NCBI RefSeq assembly: GCF_010389155.1
Contig: NC_057763.1
Span: forward strand, 9,114,649 to 9,178,648
Origin: Erigeron canadensis
Lineage: Eukaryota > Streptophyta > Magnoliopsida > Asterales > Asteraceae
Reading direction: 5' to 3'
Length of the DNA: 64,000 nucleotides
The first letter of the stretch is position 1, and the number at the start of each line of letters is the position of its first letter. The notes under the pieces were generated by a model. It did no database searches. It was given only the letters and a program-made list of their open reading frames with translations, and had not been told where the DNA came from. Below are positions 41,788-52,992 of this stretch, piece after piece. The position numbers and the translations under genes are program-made.

Positions 41788-42579
41788 ATGAGTGTTTACT
41801 CAGCCTTTTGTAATGCTCATGAAGCATTTATTGGAGGAAAGATTACTGATCCTGCAGTAATTGATGAGGATTACAATCAAATAGATCCTGATGATTTGGA
41901 AGAGATGGATCTACAATGGCAGCTTGCTATGCTTACTATTAAGGTCAGAAGATTCACTCAGAGAACTGGGAGACCTATAGGTAATGGCACTAAAGGCTTT
42001 GATAAATACAAGGTGAAATGTTATAACTGCGATGGATTTGGTCATTTTGCAAGAGAGTGTCAACGACCTAAGAGGATTGATAATACTGTTGTTGGTCGTT
42101 AAAATTACAATCAAGGCGGTATTACTCCGAGTAATCATAAGACGCAAGCAATGATTACATATCCTGCTACTCCACAACAGCCAGTTTCGTCACCATTTTC
42201 GGAGTCAAAGGCTGTTGTTGTTCAAAATCCAGATCGTACTTATCAATGGGATACACAATCTGATGATACCTCGAATCATGCCTACATGGTAGAACTATAT
42301 GATGAGGTAGCTGCAACGATTGATTATGTTGTGTACTCAAGTGAAGAAAGTGCATCTGAGATAGTACAGAAGAATATATGTAATGTTGCTGAGACCGTAA
42401 GATCTGAGAGTGAACAAGTGACAACAGTAAAAGCATCTAAAGAAAAGGAAGAGTCATCAAATCCTGTTGATGACATTTTCATGAAGAGCATTGAAGAACA
42501 GATGAAGAACTTCGTGATACCTGATGGTATGATTGCAAGGCTGCAGATCAGAAGGTATCTTATTCTTTATCTTCTATAA
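41788..42579 (+). pseudogene. gag of element E, nucleocapsid part
   Basis: It continues the same frame after the stop: ...EEMDLQWQLAMLTIKVRRFTQRTGR.. and the zinc knuckle CYNCDGFGHFARECQRP (CX2CX4HX4C, about 42015-42065), which binds RNA. A TAA at about 42101 is followed by a Ser/Glu-rich acidic segment (42151-42579) with no recognised motif. Confidence 0.82.
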
Positions 42580-42665
42580 TTGACTTGTGTAAAATGGTGT
42601 CAGATTTAAAACTTGAGGTGTTTATTTTGAATAAGTCAATTATTAACTTAACTAGTTAGAACAAC

Positions 42666-44096
42666 ATGTTTAAAAAAGAAAACGACTCTTTGTTTGCCAA
42701 AAATTCTGGTTTGGTAAAACAAGAAAGTCTTTATCAAGATAAGATTCGTGCATCTGATAAGGATATTCTTGCATTAAAAGAAAAATTAAAGGAGTCAGTT
42801 CTGATGGAAAAAGTGGGAAATGAACAATATGCTCAACTAACTGAAGACTTTTCTAAAAAGGAGAAAGAATTAGTTAACGCAAAGTTGGAGATAGTTAAGC
42901 TTAATACAAGACTAGATCAAATTAGGGGATCTGATTTAATACGATCAATGTAGATGCAAAAACCTGTATCACGGGATTCAAAAGATAAAAGTGGTTTGGG
43001 TATGAGTTATAATGAGGTTAGAGGTCCGTTCAATGATAATTATACAGAGTCTCTAACACAACTTACTAAAAAGATTGACAACGGTGAAATTGATTCAATC
43101 GTTTCAAAAAAACAAAATGTTGATCCAAAGACCCCTAAAAGCTCTAGAAACTCGATTGATAAAATTAAGGAGCTTAACAAGAAACATAAGCTTGAAAGTT
43201 CATTTGTTAAACAAGTGGATCCTAAAAATGGAATTTATGATGCAAGTAATTCTAAAGGATCTAGTCAAGTAAAGTCAACTTGTCCTGTAGATAAGAACAT
43301 TAAATGTTTTACAATGAAAGGATGTGATACTATTTTTACATCAAATGAAATTGATTTTGAAAAGATCGATCATGACAAGATTGATAAAGTATGGAATAAG
43401 GATGAATCTACGTCTAGTGAAGTCGCCTTAACTCCATACAAGACTCATAAAAATTCTCAAAAGAAAGTACATTTTTCAGGTGAAAATGAGTCAATTGGTT
43501 TATCAAAAGAGGAGTCAGCCACAATTGAACTTAAGGAATGTTTGGGCATGACTTCAGCTGAGTTTGATGTTAAAGCTAAGAAAGCAAGAGCTAAAAAATC
43601 CTGTTTCTATTGTTATGAAGTAGGACATGTTTACAGTTGCTGTCCAAATAGGAAACGGAGATGTCCTGAAAAGGGTATGTCTTCTGGAGGATCTAGTGAC
43701 TCAGATATTGTTGCTCATAATAATAGATCTAAGACTCCAAAACAACAAGGACCTTCACAGAATACTACTTCTAGTAGTGTAAGTCCGAGTCATTTTCGTA
43801 CACCTCAAAAGAGTAATTCACCTAGGAAGATGACTCAACAAAATCGATCTTCTCCTGTTAGAATTAATAGTTCGTCTAAATTCTATGATCGATTAGGGAG
43901 TCAACCTAGATTTGGTACTCACTCACCAAGGAATTCACCTCCTAAGACTCGTTTCACTTCACCTAAGAAACAGTCTGTGACACGATCTTCATCCAAGGCT
44001 CCATTACAGAGCGATGGATATTGGACCGAATTGATCATTAGAAATGAATTCGGCAAACCTAAACCTCAAAAGGTTTGGGTTCCCTTCAGAAACTAA
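42666..44096 (+). pseudogene. gag-pol linker of element E with second zinc knuckle
   Basis: The first piece (42666-42953) is a coiled-coil-like Lys/Glu/Leu-rich helix (LALKEKLKESVLMEK...AKLEIVKLNTRL). After TAG, 42954-44096 is a hydrophilic Lys/Ser-rich linker that contains a second CX2CX4HX4C knuckle, CFYCYEVGHVYSCC (about 43600-43640), then a basic Ser/Pro-rich stretch ending KVWVPFRN just before protease. A coiled coil and a second knuckle between gag and protease are characteristic of SIRE-like elements. The KPK..KVWVP end is a conserved lead-in to protease. Confidence 0.75.
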
Positions 44097-44139
44097 CCAT
44101 CTTATCGTCTAATGTGCAGGGAGAACCAAGGAAGCCTAT

Positions 44140-46573
44140 CAGTCTATGGTATGTTGACAGTGGATGATCTCGGCACATGACAGGGGACAAGAATGTTTTG
44201 TCCAATTATGAAGATGTAAATGGTTCGTATGTTAGTTTCACTGGTCCCAAGGGCGGCAACATCTCGGGCCAAGGTGATGTTGTAAATGGGAAGATTACGC
44301 TAGAGAAAGTCAATTATGTGGAACAGTTATCACATAATTTGTTAAGTGTTTCTCAGATTTGTGACAAGGGTAACACTGTCCATTTTAATGAGAAAGAAGC
44401 ACTTATATTGAAACTAGGATATGTTATTCCAGAAGACTGGATCCTGCTAAAAGCTCCTAGGAAGAGAGACATCTATGGCCTTGTGTTAGGTGTTGATAAT
44501 CTAGAGGAGTCTGTTTGCTTGTTATCGAAAGCAAACGAATCTGAATCGTTACTATGGCATAGAAGAATGGGACATATCAATTTCCGAAAGATGAATGACA
44601 TTGTCAAACATGGTTTGGTTGACGGCGTTCCCATGAAGCGGTTTGGAATGGAAGACAAATGTGTACCTTGTCTGAAAGGTAAACAGCAAAAGTCTGCACA
44701 TAAACCGAAACAAGAAAATTCTATTGCAAATCCTTTTGAGTTACTTCACATGGATTTATTTGGTCCAGTAAATGTAAGAAGTATCGGTGGGATGTACTAC
44801 TGTTTGGTGGTTACTGATGATTACTCGAGATTCTCATGGGTATTCTTTCTTAAATCGAAAGATGAAACTCCGCAGATTTTGATAAATTTCTTTGTTGAAA
44901 CTGAAAACATTTATGGAGTTCGTGTTAAGAGAATCAGGAGTGACAACGGAACTGAATTTAAGAATAATGTGATGGATGGATTTTGTTTGTCAAAGGGAAT
45001 CCAACATCAATACAGTTCTCCGTATGAACCACAACAGAATGGAGTTGCTAAAAGAAAGAATATGACTCTAATTGAGACAGCCAGAACTATGCTTGCAGAT
45101 TCAGGGCTTCCTACTATGTTTTGGGCGGAGGCAGTGAATACAGCTTGTCATATTTTAAATAGGGTTACTGTAGTTAAGCGTCATAATAAGACATGTTATG
45201 AGCTTCTACATAAAAAGAAACCGAATTTACAGAATGTTGAACCATTTGGTGTACCGTGTACTTTCTTGAAGTATCTACCTCAGTCAAAGTTTGATTCAAA
45301 GGTTGAAGAGGGATTTCTCATGGGTTATAAACCGGGAACATCAATTCGACGGGTTTACAACAAACAGACCGGCAAAGTTGATTTGGGAACCAATGTCAAG
45401 ATTGTCAGTCATAAGCCTGCTATTCATTCTGGAAGTGGCAAAAACTTTGATTACGATAGTGTGTTTAGTTCACTACATGGTCCTGATTCTTATTCAGATC
45501 CTGAGACAATTGATGATGTGATTATTTTAGGAGATCACATGGATAATACTCCTATATCTCCGCCTACTCGAAATGTCGATACTACTCCAACTAACGTTCA
45601 ATCTACAACTGATGTTGATGAAAGTGGTAAGGACAAGGATAAGACACCAGATTCAGACAATAATGAACCCGCAAACACTACACCACCTACTCCATCGAAG
45701 GTTACACTGCCTGATGATGATCCTATTTCTGAAGAATCGGAAGATGATTTTAGCTCTCCTGAGTTTCAGATTAGAACAAATTTAGGAGAAAGTCTGAATG
45801 TTGATTCGGTTCCTCAATATCGAATTAATAAGGATCATCCAGTTGAGAATATTCTTGGAAATGCTACAGAACCTGTTCGAACTAGAAATCAGTTGAATAA
45901 GGATCTGACTAGTTTGTTTTGTGAAGTGAAAGACACTGGATTGATAACTGAGTGTTTATATTCTGGTTTCATTTCACAAGTAGAACCTAAGAATGTTAAG
46001 GCAGCACTTCAAGATCCATGTTGGGTTGAAGCTATGCAAGAAGAATTAGCTCAATTTGAAAAACTTGGAGTTTGGGAGTTAGTAGATGTGCCTAGAGGTA
46101 AAGAACCGATTGGAACTCGTTGGGTATATAAATGCAAACGAGATGACAAAGGGATCGTTACTAGAAATAAAGCACGTTTGGTTGTTCAGGGGTTTGCACA
46201 ACGAGAAGGATATGACTATAACGAAACTTTTGCACCAGTTGCTAGGATTGAAGCTATAAGGTTATTTTTAGCCTATGCCAGTTTCAAAGGTATAAAGGTG
46301 TATGAGTTAGACATTAAGAGTGTCTTCTTATATGGTGAAGTTAAAGAAGAAGTGTATGTTCACCAACCACCGGGGTTTAAAGATCTGAATTATCCAAGAA
46401 GAGCATATCGATTGGATAAGGCTCTTTATGGATTGCATCAAGCACCCAGAGTGTGGCATGAAAAGTTGTCGATGCATTTGTTGACAAATGGATTTACAAG
46501 AGGATCGATAGACAGCACATTGTTTATCAAGTGGAAGAAGCGAGATTCTAATTGTACAAGTTTACGTGGATGA
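44140..46573 (+). pseudogene. Protease, integrase and RT (first part) of element E
   Basis: Protease: WYVDSG is followed by TGA (44165-44167) where the family has Cys (DSGCS), then SRHMTG. The integrase zinc domain reads LLWHRRMGHINFRKM....CVPCLKGK. Integrase core: first Asp in LLHMDLFGP, second in RSDNGTEF; the third position reads PQQNGVAKRKN, with Lys where the catalytic Glu (VAERKN) is expected. RT begins WVEAMQEELAQFEKL.VWELVDVP and continues through KARLVVQGFAQ, DYNETFAPVARIEA, ELDIKSVFLYGEV and LDKALYGLHQAPRVW. A one-base shift near 46550 breaks the frame just before the YVDD active site. The open part is 798 codons. Confidence 0.88.
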
Positions 46574-47516
46574 TATCATTTTTAGTTCATCTAATATAAA
46601 GATGTGCAAAGAGTTTGAAATGAGCATGAAAAATGTGTTTGAAATGAGTGCTATGGGGGAATTACAATTTTTTCTCGGACTACAAGTAGATCAAAGGAAA
46701 GATGGATTCTTTATTCACCAGTCTAAGTATGTCGATGACATCTTGGAGAGGTTTCAAATGTTAGAGTCCAAGACATATGGTACTCCTATTCAGCAAAATC
46801 ATGGTTTAGGGGTTCTTGATCCGAAAGATGAACTTGTAGATGCAACTTATTATCGTGCTATTATTGGCTCATTGATGTATCTGACTGCTTCGCGTCCAGA
46901 TATTATGTTCGCTGTTTGTCTTTGTGCTAGATTTCAAGCTAGTCCGAAAGAGTCACATTTGACTGCAGCAAGACGTATTCTACGTTATCTTAAGGGAAAC
47001 CAAGGGCTTGGTCTATGGTATCCAATGGGAGGAACGTTTGATTTTGTAGCATATACTGATTCGGACATTGGCGGTTGTAACAATGACAGAATGTCTACGA
47101 CTGGAGGTTTTCAGTTGTTAGGAGGAAGATTAGTATCGTGGCAATGCAAGAAGCAGACATGTGTTGCTCAGTCTTCATGTGAGGCAGAGTATATGGCTGC
47201 TGGTAGCTGTTGTTCCTAGGTATTGTGGATTCAGCAACAACTTTGTGACTACGGTATGGATTTTCTTGATACTCCTATTAGAATAGACAATAAGTCAGCT
47301 ATAGACATTACAAATAACCCTGTCATGCATAAGGTCACCAAGCGTATTGATATTAGACATCATTTCTTGCGTGATTGTGCCCAAAAGAAGTTAATTCATT
47401 TGGAAAAGGTTATAACTGATGATAATTTAGCCGATTTATATACCAAAGCATTTGATAAGACTCGATTTGAGAAGTTAATTCTTCTCAATGGGATGAAGAA
47501 TGTTGATTCATATTAA
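46555..47516 (+). pseudogene. RT active site and RNase H of element E
   Basis: It begins with VYVDDIIF, the RT active site, in a shifted frame. Then ELQFFLGLQV and YVDDILERF, TPIQ, and the copia connection YYRAIIGSLMYLTASRPDIMFAVCLCARF. RNase H: YTDSDIGG (Asp), AQSSCEAEYMAA (Glu), a TAG at 47217-47219, IDNKSAIDI (Asp) and DIRHHFLRD (His). It ends with DDNLADLYTKA. The catalytic residues of both activities are present, so only the shift and one stop disable this part. Confidence 0.87.
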
Positions 47517-49500
47517 ATCTCTCAAAGAACTAATTTTGTAAGTTTGTGTCTGTAAATAGCTAGAGTCATAAAAATACAAAAAGAGTTCTTAGTCTCATAA
47601 AAACCATAAAAATGTGAAAAATGAGAAAATGACAAAAATATGGGAGAGATTTAAGTTAATGCTGTCAGATGATTAGAAGTGAGGATACTTAGCTTTTAAG
47701 TCTGCTTAATCGTAATATAACTGTTTAGTTCAGTGATTACAATTTGGGATATATTGGTAGACACAAAGTAGCAAGGTTTCCTTAATCTAAACTTAAATTA
47801 TACAATGTTCTTGTGGGAAACATATTCAGATATATGGCTGAGAATGCTTGCTTTTCAGTAATGAATTGATCTAGTCCTTAAATTTTGTGAAAGATCTAGC
47901 ATTACTATAAGATTTGTTCAATATATAGGAAAAAACTTCTACCAATCATGAGCATGAAAGTTAAATGTGATATTGTTTATGCAAATGAAATGAATGTTAA
48001 TTAAGGGGCTAATGTGGTCTTTGAGATTCGGACAAGTATGTCCTCGGGGTGTCTTTGTATACCTAGCCAACCTAAAGCTTCCAACTTGGGATAGGTTGTC
48101 AAAAAGTTTGCTACATGGGTCTCATAGAAAATCACGGGTTCCTTATAAATAATGAAATGCAAAAGCAAATAAGTTAAATCACAAAATAATTAATTCTGTT
48201 ATCTAAAAAGTGTCTCATGATTTGTTTAAGGATGTTTTTGAATCTATATTGAATATTTGATATCTTAGTGCTTGTATCGATTACGGAAGTATATCTGAAT
48301 GTGGGTCACATAAGTTCGCAAACTATTCAATGGCATATTAGGCTACTCGGGTTACATGGTGACTGTCCTTGGCCAGGGTATGTCAAAAGTGTCATAATTC
48401 AAAGGAAACTGGAAGTACTGAGTGTTTAAGAGGACAAATATACCAGTAATCGTGGTTGGGTCACTGTTCATAACTAATAATAAGAGAATTATTTCTCACT
48501 TGCAGATTTATGTAAATGCTAATCTGATCTAATCTGCAGAAACTTAAGATTTCTTGTAAATAAATAAAGTAGCTTAGTTGTTTTTATTTTTTTTTATTTT
48601 TATTTGATTTTGTTTCGTCTTTGTTTTTATTTTTATTTTTGTAATAAGTGTCAGTTTGTGTGTCAAACTAGTTCTTATTGCACGAGAGATTTGATAAGCA
48701 TTAAAAGTAATAATTCTTAGTGAATTATATGCGTTTTGTTGCTTATGGTAAATATGTTTAAAAGATGGATTTTCTAATAAATACATAAGTTGTTTAATTT
48801 AGAAAATGAAATGTTTTGAAAATTGAAAGTCAAAATATTTTTGAATATGTTTCAAGTAAATTTTTGAAATTTCAATTGTTTTTAGTTGATAAGTATGCTT
48901 GACAAAGATTGGACTTACCTTAGATCTTGAAATGATTGCTAGGTTAAGCTTTTGGTTGTTTTGCATATTTATGATATTTTTATTATTCTTGATGCATTGA
49001 TGAAATTTGTTAAGTGTGCAGGTTATCGATATCAAATTTCATTTGAATACCATGTTGAAACAAGTCGGATTGGATATATCATGATTAATCTACATGCGGA
49101 ATGCATTATTGCCTATTTAGTAACCTAAGACTTAGTGTGATAGGTTATAGTTTATTATCAAGATCACAACCTAAGATGTAATGTGATAGGTTGTTGATAT
49201 GATATTTTGATGTATTGTAATGCAAATTTACATTAAAATGCTTTGCATTTGTTTAAAGTTAAACATCAGTGAAGAAATGATTGATTTTATGTCAAGATAA
49301 TAATGTTTGATTATTGTGATAACAAGTTAGTACGGATGACTTATAATTGCATATTCGAGTAGATACAGGTTTTTGGTAACGAATATCTACAGGTTTATGT
49401 TTCTGAAATTTCTGGAATTTTTCCATGTTTAAATTTCTGGAAAATTCGCGAAATTTGGCTAAGAAATGAAGCTTATGTGGTTTAAAATCTGAAAATTCGA
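47517..49500 (+). other. Noncoding region of E between pol and accessory gene
   Basis: 2 kb with no credible coding frame. It contains two 25-bp direct repeats, each able to form an AACCTA/TAGGTT hairpin (49122-49146 and 49168-49192), a T-rich tract near 48585, and a single AAGGGGC purine stretch near 48005. SIRE elements often have noncoding DNA here. Confidence 0.6.
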
Positions 49501-49740
49501 AATCACCTCGTGTTGACGTCAGCATGCCCTGCGCTGACATCATCACAAAGTCCACGAACTGAGTTTTCGGCCCGGCCCATGTGGATTCGAATATATATAT
49601 ATGGGTTATTACTATTCATTAATTACCATTAATCGAAAATTAACCCTAAATAACCACACGAACTTCGTCTTCCTCGTGCACACTATTCATCCGTTCCCTT
49701 TTCGGTCGATTTCATCTACTTTTCGTGTTTCTTATCCAGA
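49501..49740 (+). promoter_or_regulatory. Internal promoter-like region upstream of accessory gene of E
   Basis: TGACGTCA at 49514-49521 and the variant TGACATCA at 49535-49542, then GGCCCGGCCCA (49570-49580), then a TATA-like ATATATATATAT (49590-49602), then AACCCTAAAT (telobox, about 49634) and CACGAACTTCGT stretches. The order TGACGTCA, GCCCA, TATA is the same as in the LTR promoter (40204-40335), but the flanking sequence is different, so this is not a simple copy of the LTR. Promoter activity is inference. Confidence 0.5.
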
Positions 49741-49747
49741 TTTGTTG

Positions 49748-50316
49748 GTAAATTCATGATCTAGGATAGATTATTGATGTTTTGACTATGAAATTTGACG
49801 ATTACAAGTCGTTATAATGCCCAATGATTGACTTTTTCTTCGCGTGAACAGTTCCACGAACGAACTAAGGATTGAATCTTTGATTTTTGATGATTTGGAC
49901 TTAAATTGGACTTAAAATTAGATTAATTGATGTTTAAACATGTTAAATCTAGCAAAACTTTAAGCAAACAAGTGTTAAATCAAGATTAATCAAAGAAATT
50001 TGTGTTTCGGTCACTATTCACACGAAGAACACGAACCAACTTCGTGTTCATCGAATTAGTTTCGATTTTGTTTTCTGGGCATACACGAACTATAAACAAG
50101 TCCACGATGATGTTTTTGATTAATTTTAACATCGTTTGGAGATGTTTTTTACATCGTGTAACTGGGTTTCATGCTTAGCTTGTGCTGACGTCACGACGAA
50201 GGAAATCCTCCTCGTGATGACGTCATCACGAAGCAGACGAGCCAAAACCCTAATTTTTAATTTTGTTTATACTAACTTTTGTTTTTCTTGCCGTTTTTTG
50301 TCTGTTTTTTGTGCAG
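49748..50316 (+). other. Probable leader intron of accessory gene (E)
   Basis: The acceptor is strong: a long pyrimidine tract ending TTTTTTGTGCAG at 50316, two bases before the ATG at 50319. A fitting donor is TTG/GTAAAT at 49747/49748, giving a 569-nt, T-rich intron. Two TGACGTCA sites lie inside (50186-50193 and the centre of a perfect 20-bp palindrome at 50212-50231). The donor choice is a guess; the acceptor is well supported. Confidence 0.45.
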
Positions 50317-50318
50317 GT

Positions 50319-51041
50319 ATGACAGGACAAGGTAATTACGCTCGTGTGTTCGTCAAGGAGCACAATGCTGCACTCGATCTTAGCATTACACAGACGGGGT
50401 GCACTTCAAAGTTTCACGGTGTCCTACAATTTCTTGCACGTTCTCGTGTTCATTTTGCAGTAACAGAGAACCCTCCGTTGGTGATTAGTCTCATTCGGGA
50501 GTTTTGGAACTCAGCCCGTTTAGTGCAGATGGGTGCTCATACATACATTCGCACTACTGTTAGTGGACGTTCATTCTCATTTTCGGCTGGAGACTTACGG
50601 ACGATATTACACTTAGGTGATGTCGAGATAGAGCAAGGTCCGACTGAGTTTTTTAAGGAATTTTGTGACGGTGCTCTACGTCGTATGGGGTATACTGGTG
50701 CTATTTCTCACCCATACTTCAGGAATCATCTGTGTGGCAAATGGAAGCTTCTTGCTTAGTATTTGTTGAGGGTCATTAGTCATCGGAGTACAGGCTATGA
50801 CCAGATGAATATTCAGAATGCTTCTCAGATGGTTGCCTTGGTCCTGAACAAGCCATATAGCTTTTCTCCGTACATTTTTGATAATTTGGAGAAGCAGTTG
50901 AGGTCATTTGGTACAGACAAGAAATTCTTTTTGTTTCCAAGATTTGTGATGATCATAATTCGTCACTTTGCAGCTGATTTGCCATTTGACGGTCCTACGT
51001 TCAATTTAGGTTGTCTGACTTATAAGGCATTTGTCGGGTAG
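50319..51041 (+). pseudogene. Accessory 3' gene of E, domain 1
   Basis: I start it at ATG 50319, just after the acceptor; the same frame is open further upstream but that stretch looks noncoding. The domain has 240 residues: FHGVLQFLARSRVHFAVTENPP, LIREFWNSARL, a beta-like TVSGRSFSFSAGDLRTILHLGD, ALRRMGYTG, FRNHLCGKWKLLA, then an in-frame TAG (50757-50759), then GYDQMNIQNASQMVALVLNKPYSFSPYIFDNLE and KKFFLFPRFVMIIIRH. It matches domain 1 of element 2 (17402-18129). It ends with a one-base shift near 51035. The fold and function are unknown to me. Confidence 0.72.
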
Positions 51042-52735
51042 AGATCTTCCGATTGAGGTTGATAATCCACCTCTGTTTGGACATTTGATCAATCCTAACT
51101 ATGTTGCACCCAGACAAGATTGGGAGGATGAAGAACCCGTTGCTGCTGTTGCTGGTTGTGATGATCAGGCTCGAGAAGATCCTCATAAAGAACGAGCTGA
51201 TCAGTTTGAGGGACTTAATGATGTTCCTCTGTATGCTGGAGATCTGGAGCATGATTCAGATATGGATGCTCTCATGGAGGATATTGATGATCCTACAAAT
51301 CTTGTACCACCATCTACTGGAGTTTCTACTACTACCTCTGCTCCGGTTGACGTTGATGTGGGTCCTTCTGAAGTCCCTGGTAATGTTGTTGAGGATTCAG
51401 AAGATGAAGAAGAGGAAGACAGATTGCCAAAGCGAAGAAGAAGACATGAAAGATCTCAAGCTGAAGTTGATAGAGAATTTGCTGCTTATAATGAAGCCAT
51501 GGAGAGGTCTCATGCACCTACTGTTGGTGATACTCCATTGGTTGCTGCTTTAAGAGCTTCTGTTTCTGATATTCCTGTTTCTGTGTCTACTTCTGCTACT
51601 GATGTTGTTGTTGGGGAGAGAAGGTCGAGACCAAAGTTTATCATAAGAGGAATTGGTTCTCGCGCACAAGTTGTTACTGAGGCTACAACTGTTACGATTC
51701 CTACTGCTCCGGAGTCTACAGTTCGTCAAGAGCCAGAGCCGACACTTGTTGCTCCTAGGCCTTCGTCTGCTCCTATTCAGGCGACAGTTCCTGTTTCTAC
51801 TGTCATGGGACGTCTGTTGGCTCCTCTGCAAAGACCACAGATGCCTCCAACGGGAACTTTGAGTGCTCGTATGCCTTCTTTTGAAGCTACGATGCCACCC
51901 CATGCTTCTACATCTGATGTTGCTTCTGCGTCACGTCCAGTTGCTCCGGTTCAAGTGCAGCTGAGTCGTTTGTTTTCAGAGAAAAAGATGTTGGAGATGA
52001 GGGTCACAGCTTTGGAGAGTCAGCTAAAGCTCCAAGCTGCTAAGCATCAGAAGAGATGGACATGATGACAGCTCTTGTTCATTCTCTTGGTTCTAGACTT
52101 GACCAATTCTTGGCTCAAGGGGGAGATAAGAGTGGTTGTAAGGATGATGAGCTAGCAAGGAAGTCAAGAGATGATGATCATGAAGATCAAGATCCAGCTC
52201 AAGGTCCTAATCAAGCACAACCAGATGTTGGTGAGCCAGAGAATAGAAGTCAAGGTCAAGATACTGCTGATGATGCTATGGATACAGAGACTGCAAACAT
52301 TCAGGGGGAGTCGTCAAGACAAAGAGAGTCAGAGATTGTTGGTACAGCTGGTGCTAGTACATCTAGGACTCAAGATAAAGGCAAAGCTGTGATGACCGCT
52401 CCAGGTGCAGATCCTGATGATCCAAACAATGATGATGAGGAAGATTCCAATTCAGGTAACTCCGATTCTGATTCTAATAGAATAGAAAGGGAGATTCGAG
52501 AAAAGATAGTGAATGATCCTCATAATCATATAGAAAAAGAAAATCTTAGCAAAGGAAAATCTACTCAGGTGAGAGATTGGGATATGATCCACAAGCTCAT
52601 ATGAGAGCTAGAGCAGAGATTATGGATTATGATGATTATTATGATCCAGGATTACTTAGGGATCAAATGAAAGAACAGTCAGGGTTAACTCATACATCTT
52701 CAGAGTCAGAGTCAGATTCGGATTATGAACCTTAG
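51031..52735 (+). pseudogene. Accessory 3' gene of E, linker region
   Basis: Three overlapping frames joined by shifts (near 51035, 52056 and 52590). Acidic start (EDEEEEDRLPKRRRRHERS, a basic patch that may be a nuclear signal), long Thr/Pro/Val-rich low-complexity section, a short coiled-coil-like helix (KKMLEMRVTALESQLKLQ), then a very acidic Asp/Ser/Gln tail ending SESESDSDYEP at 52735. The order Pro/Thr linker, coiled coil, acidic patch is the same as in element D. Confidence 0.62.
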
Positions 52736-52992
52736 TGCTAATGATTTTTATTTTTGTTTGTAATAATTATAAGATAAATATGAATGTATTTGTTACATTA
52801 TATTTATGATATAATATTATTGTTGCAAGTTAAAGTAGATAAATATTATAAGATAAATATTAATTGTTGCATTATATTATGATATAGTATTATTTATTTT
52901 AATTTCTTTTATGTATTTATACTATTTTATTATGTCTTGACTTATGAATTCATGTTCTTTATCTTTGTATATGCGAATCATTTGAATTGCAG
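52736..52992 (+). other. AT-rich gap, possible intron
   Basis: 250 bp of almost pure A/T, ending in an acceptor-like TTTGAATTGCAG (52992). The next coding text is open right from that point and has no ATG (the reading at 53016 starts at TTG), which fits an exon. No good donor is visible on the left, so intron status is unproven. Confidence 0.4.

Noticed and set aside
50136..50318. Upstream 61-codon extension of the accessory ORF of E
   Set aside because: It runs through TGACGTCA palindromes and a pyrimidine-tract acceptor, so it looks like leader or intron. The ATG at 50319 right after the acceptor is preferred.
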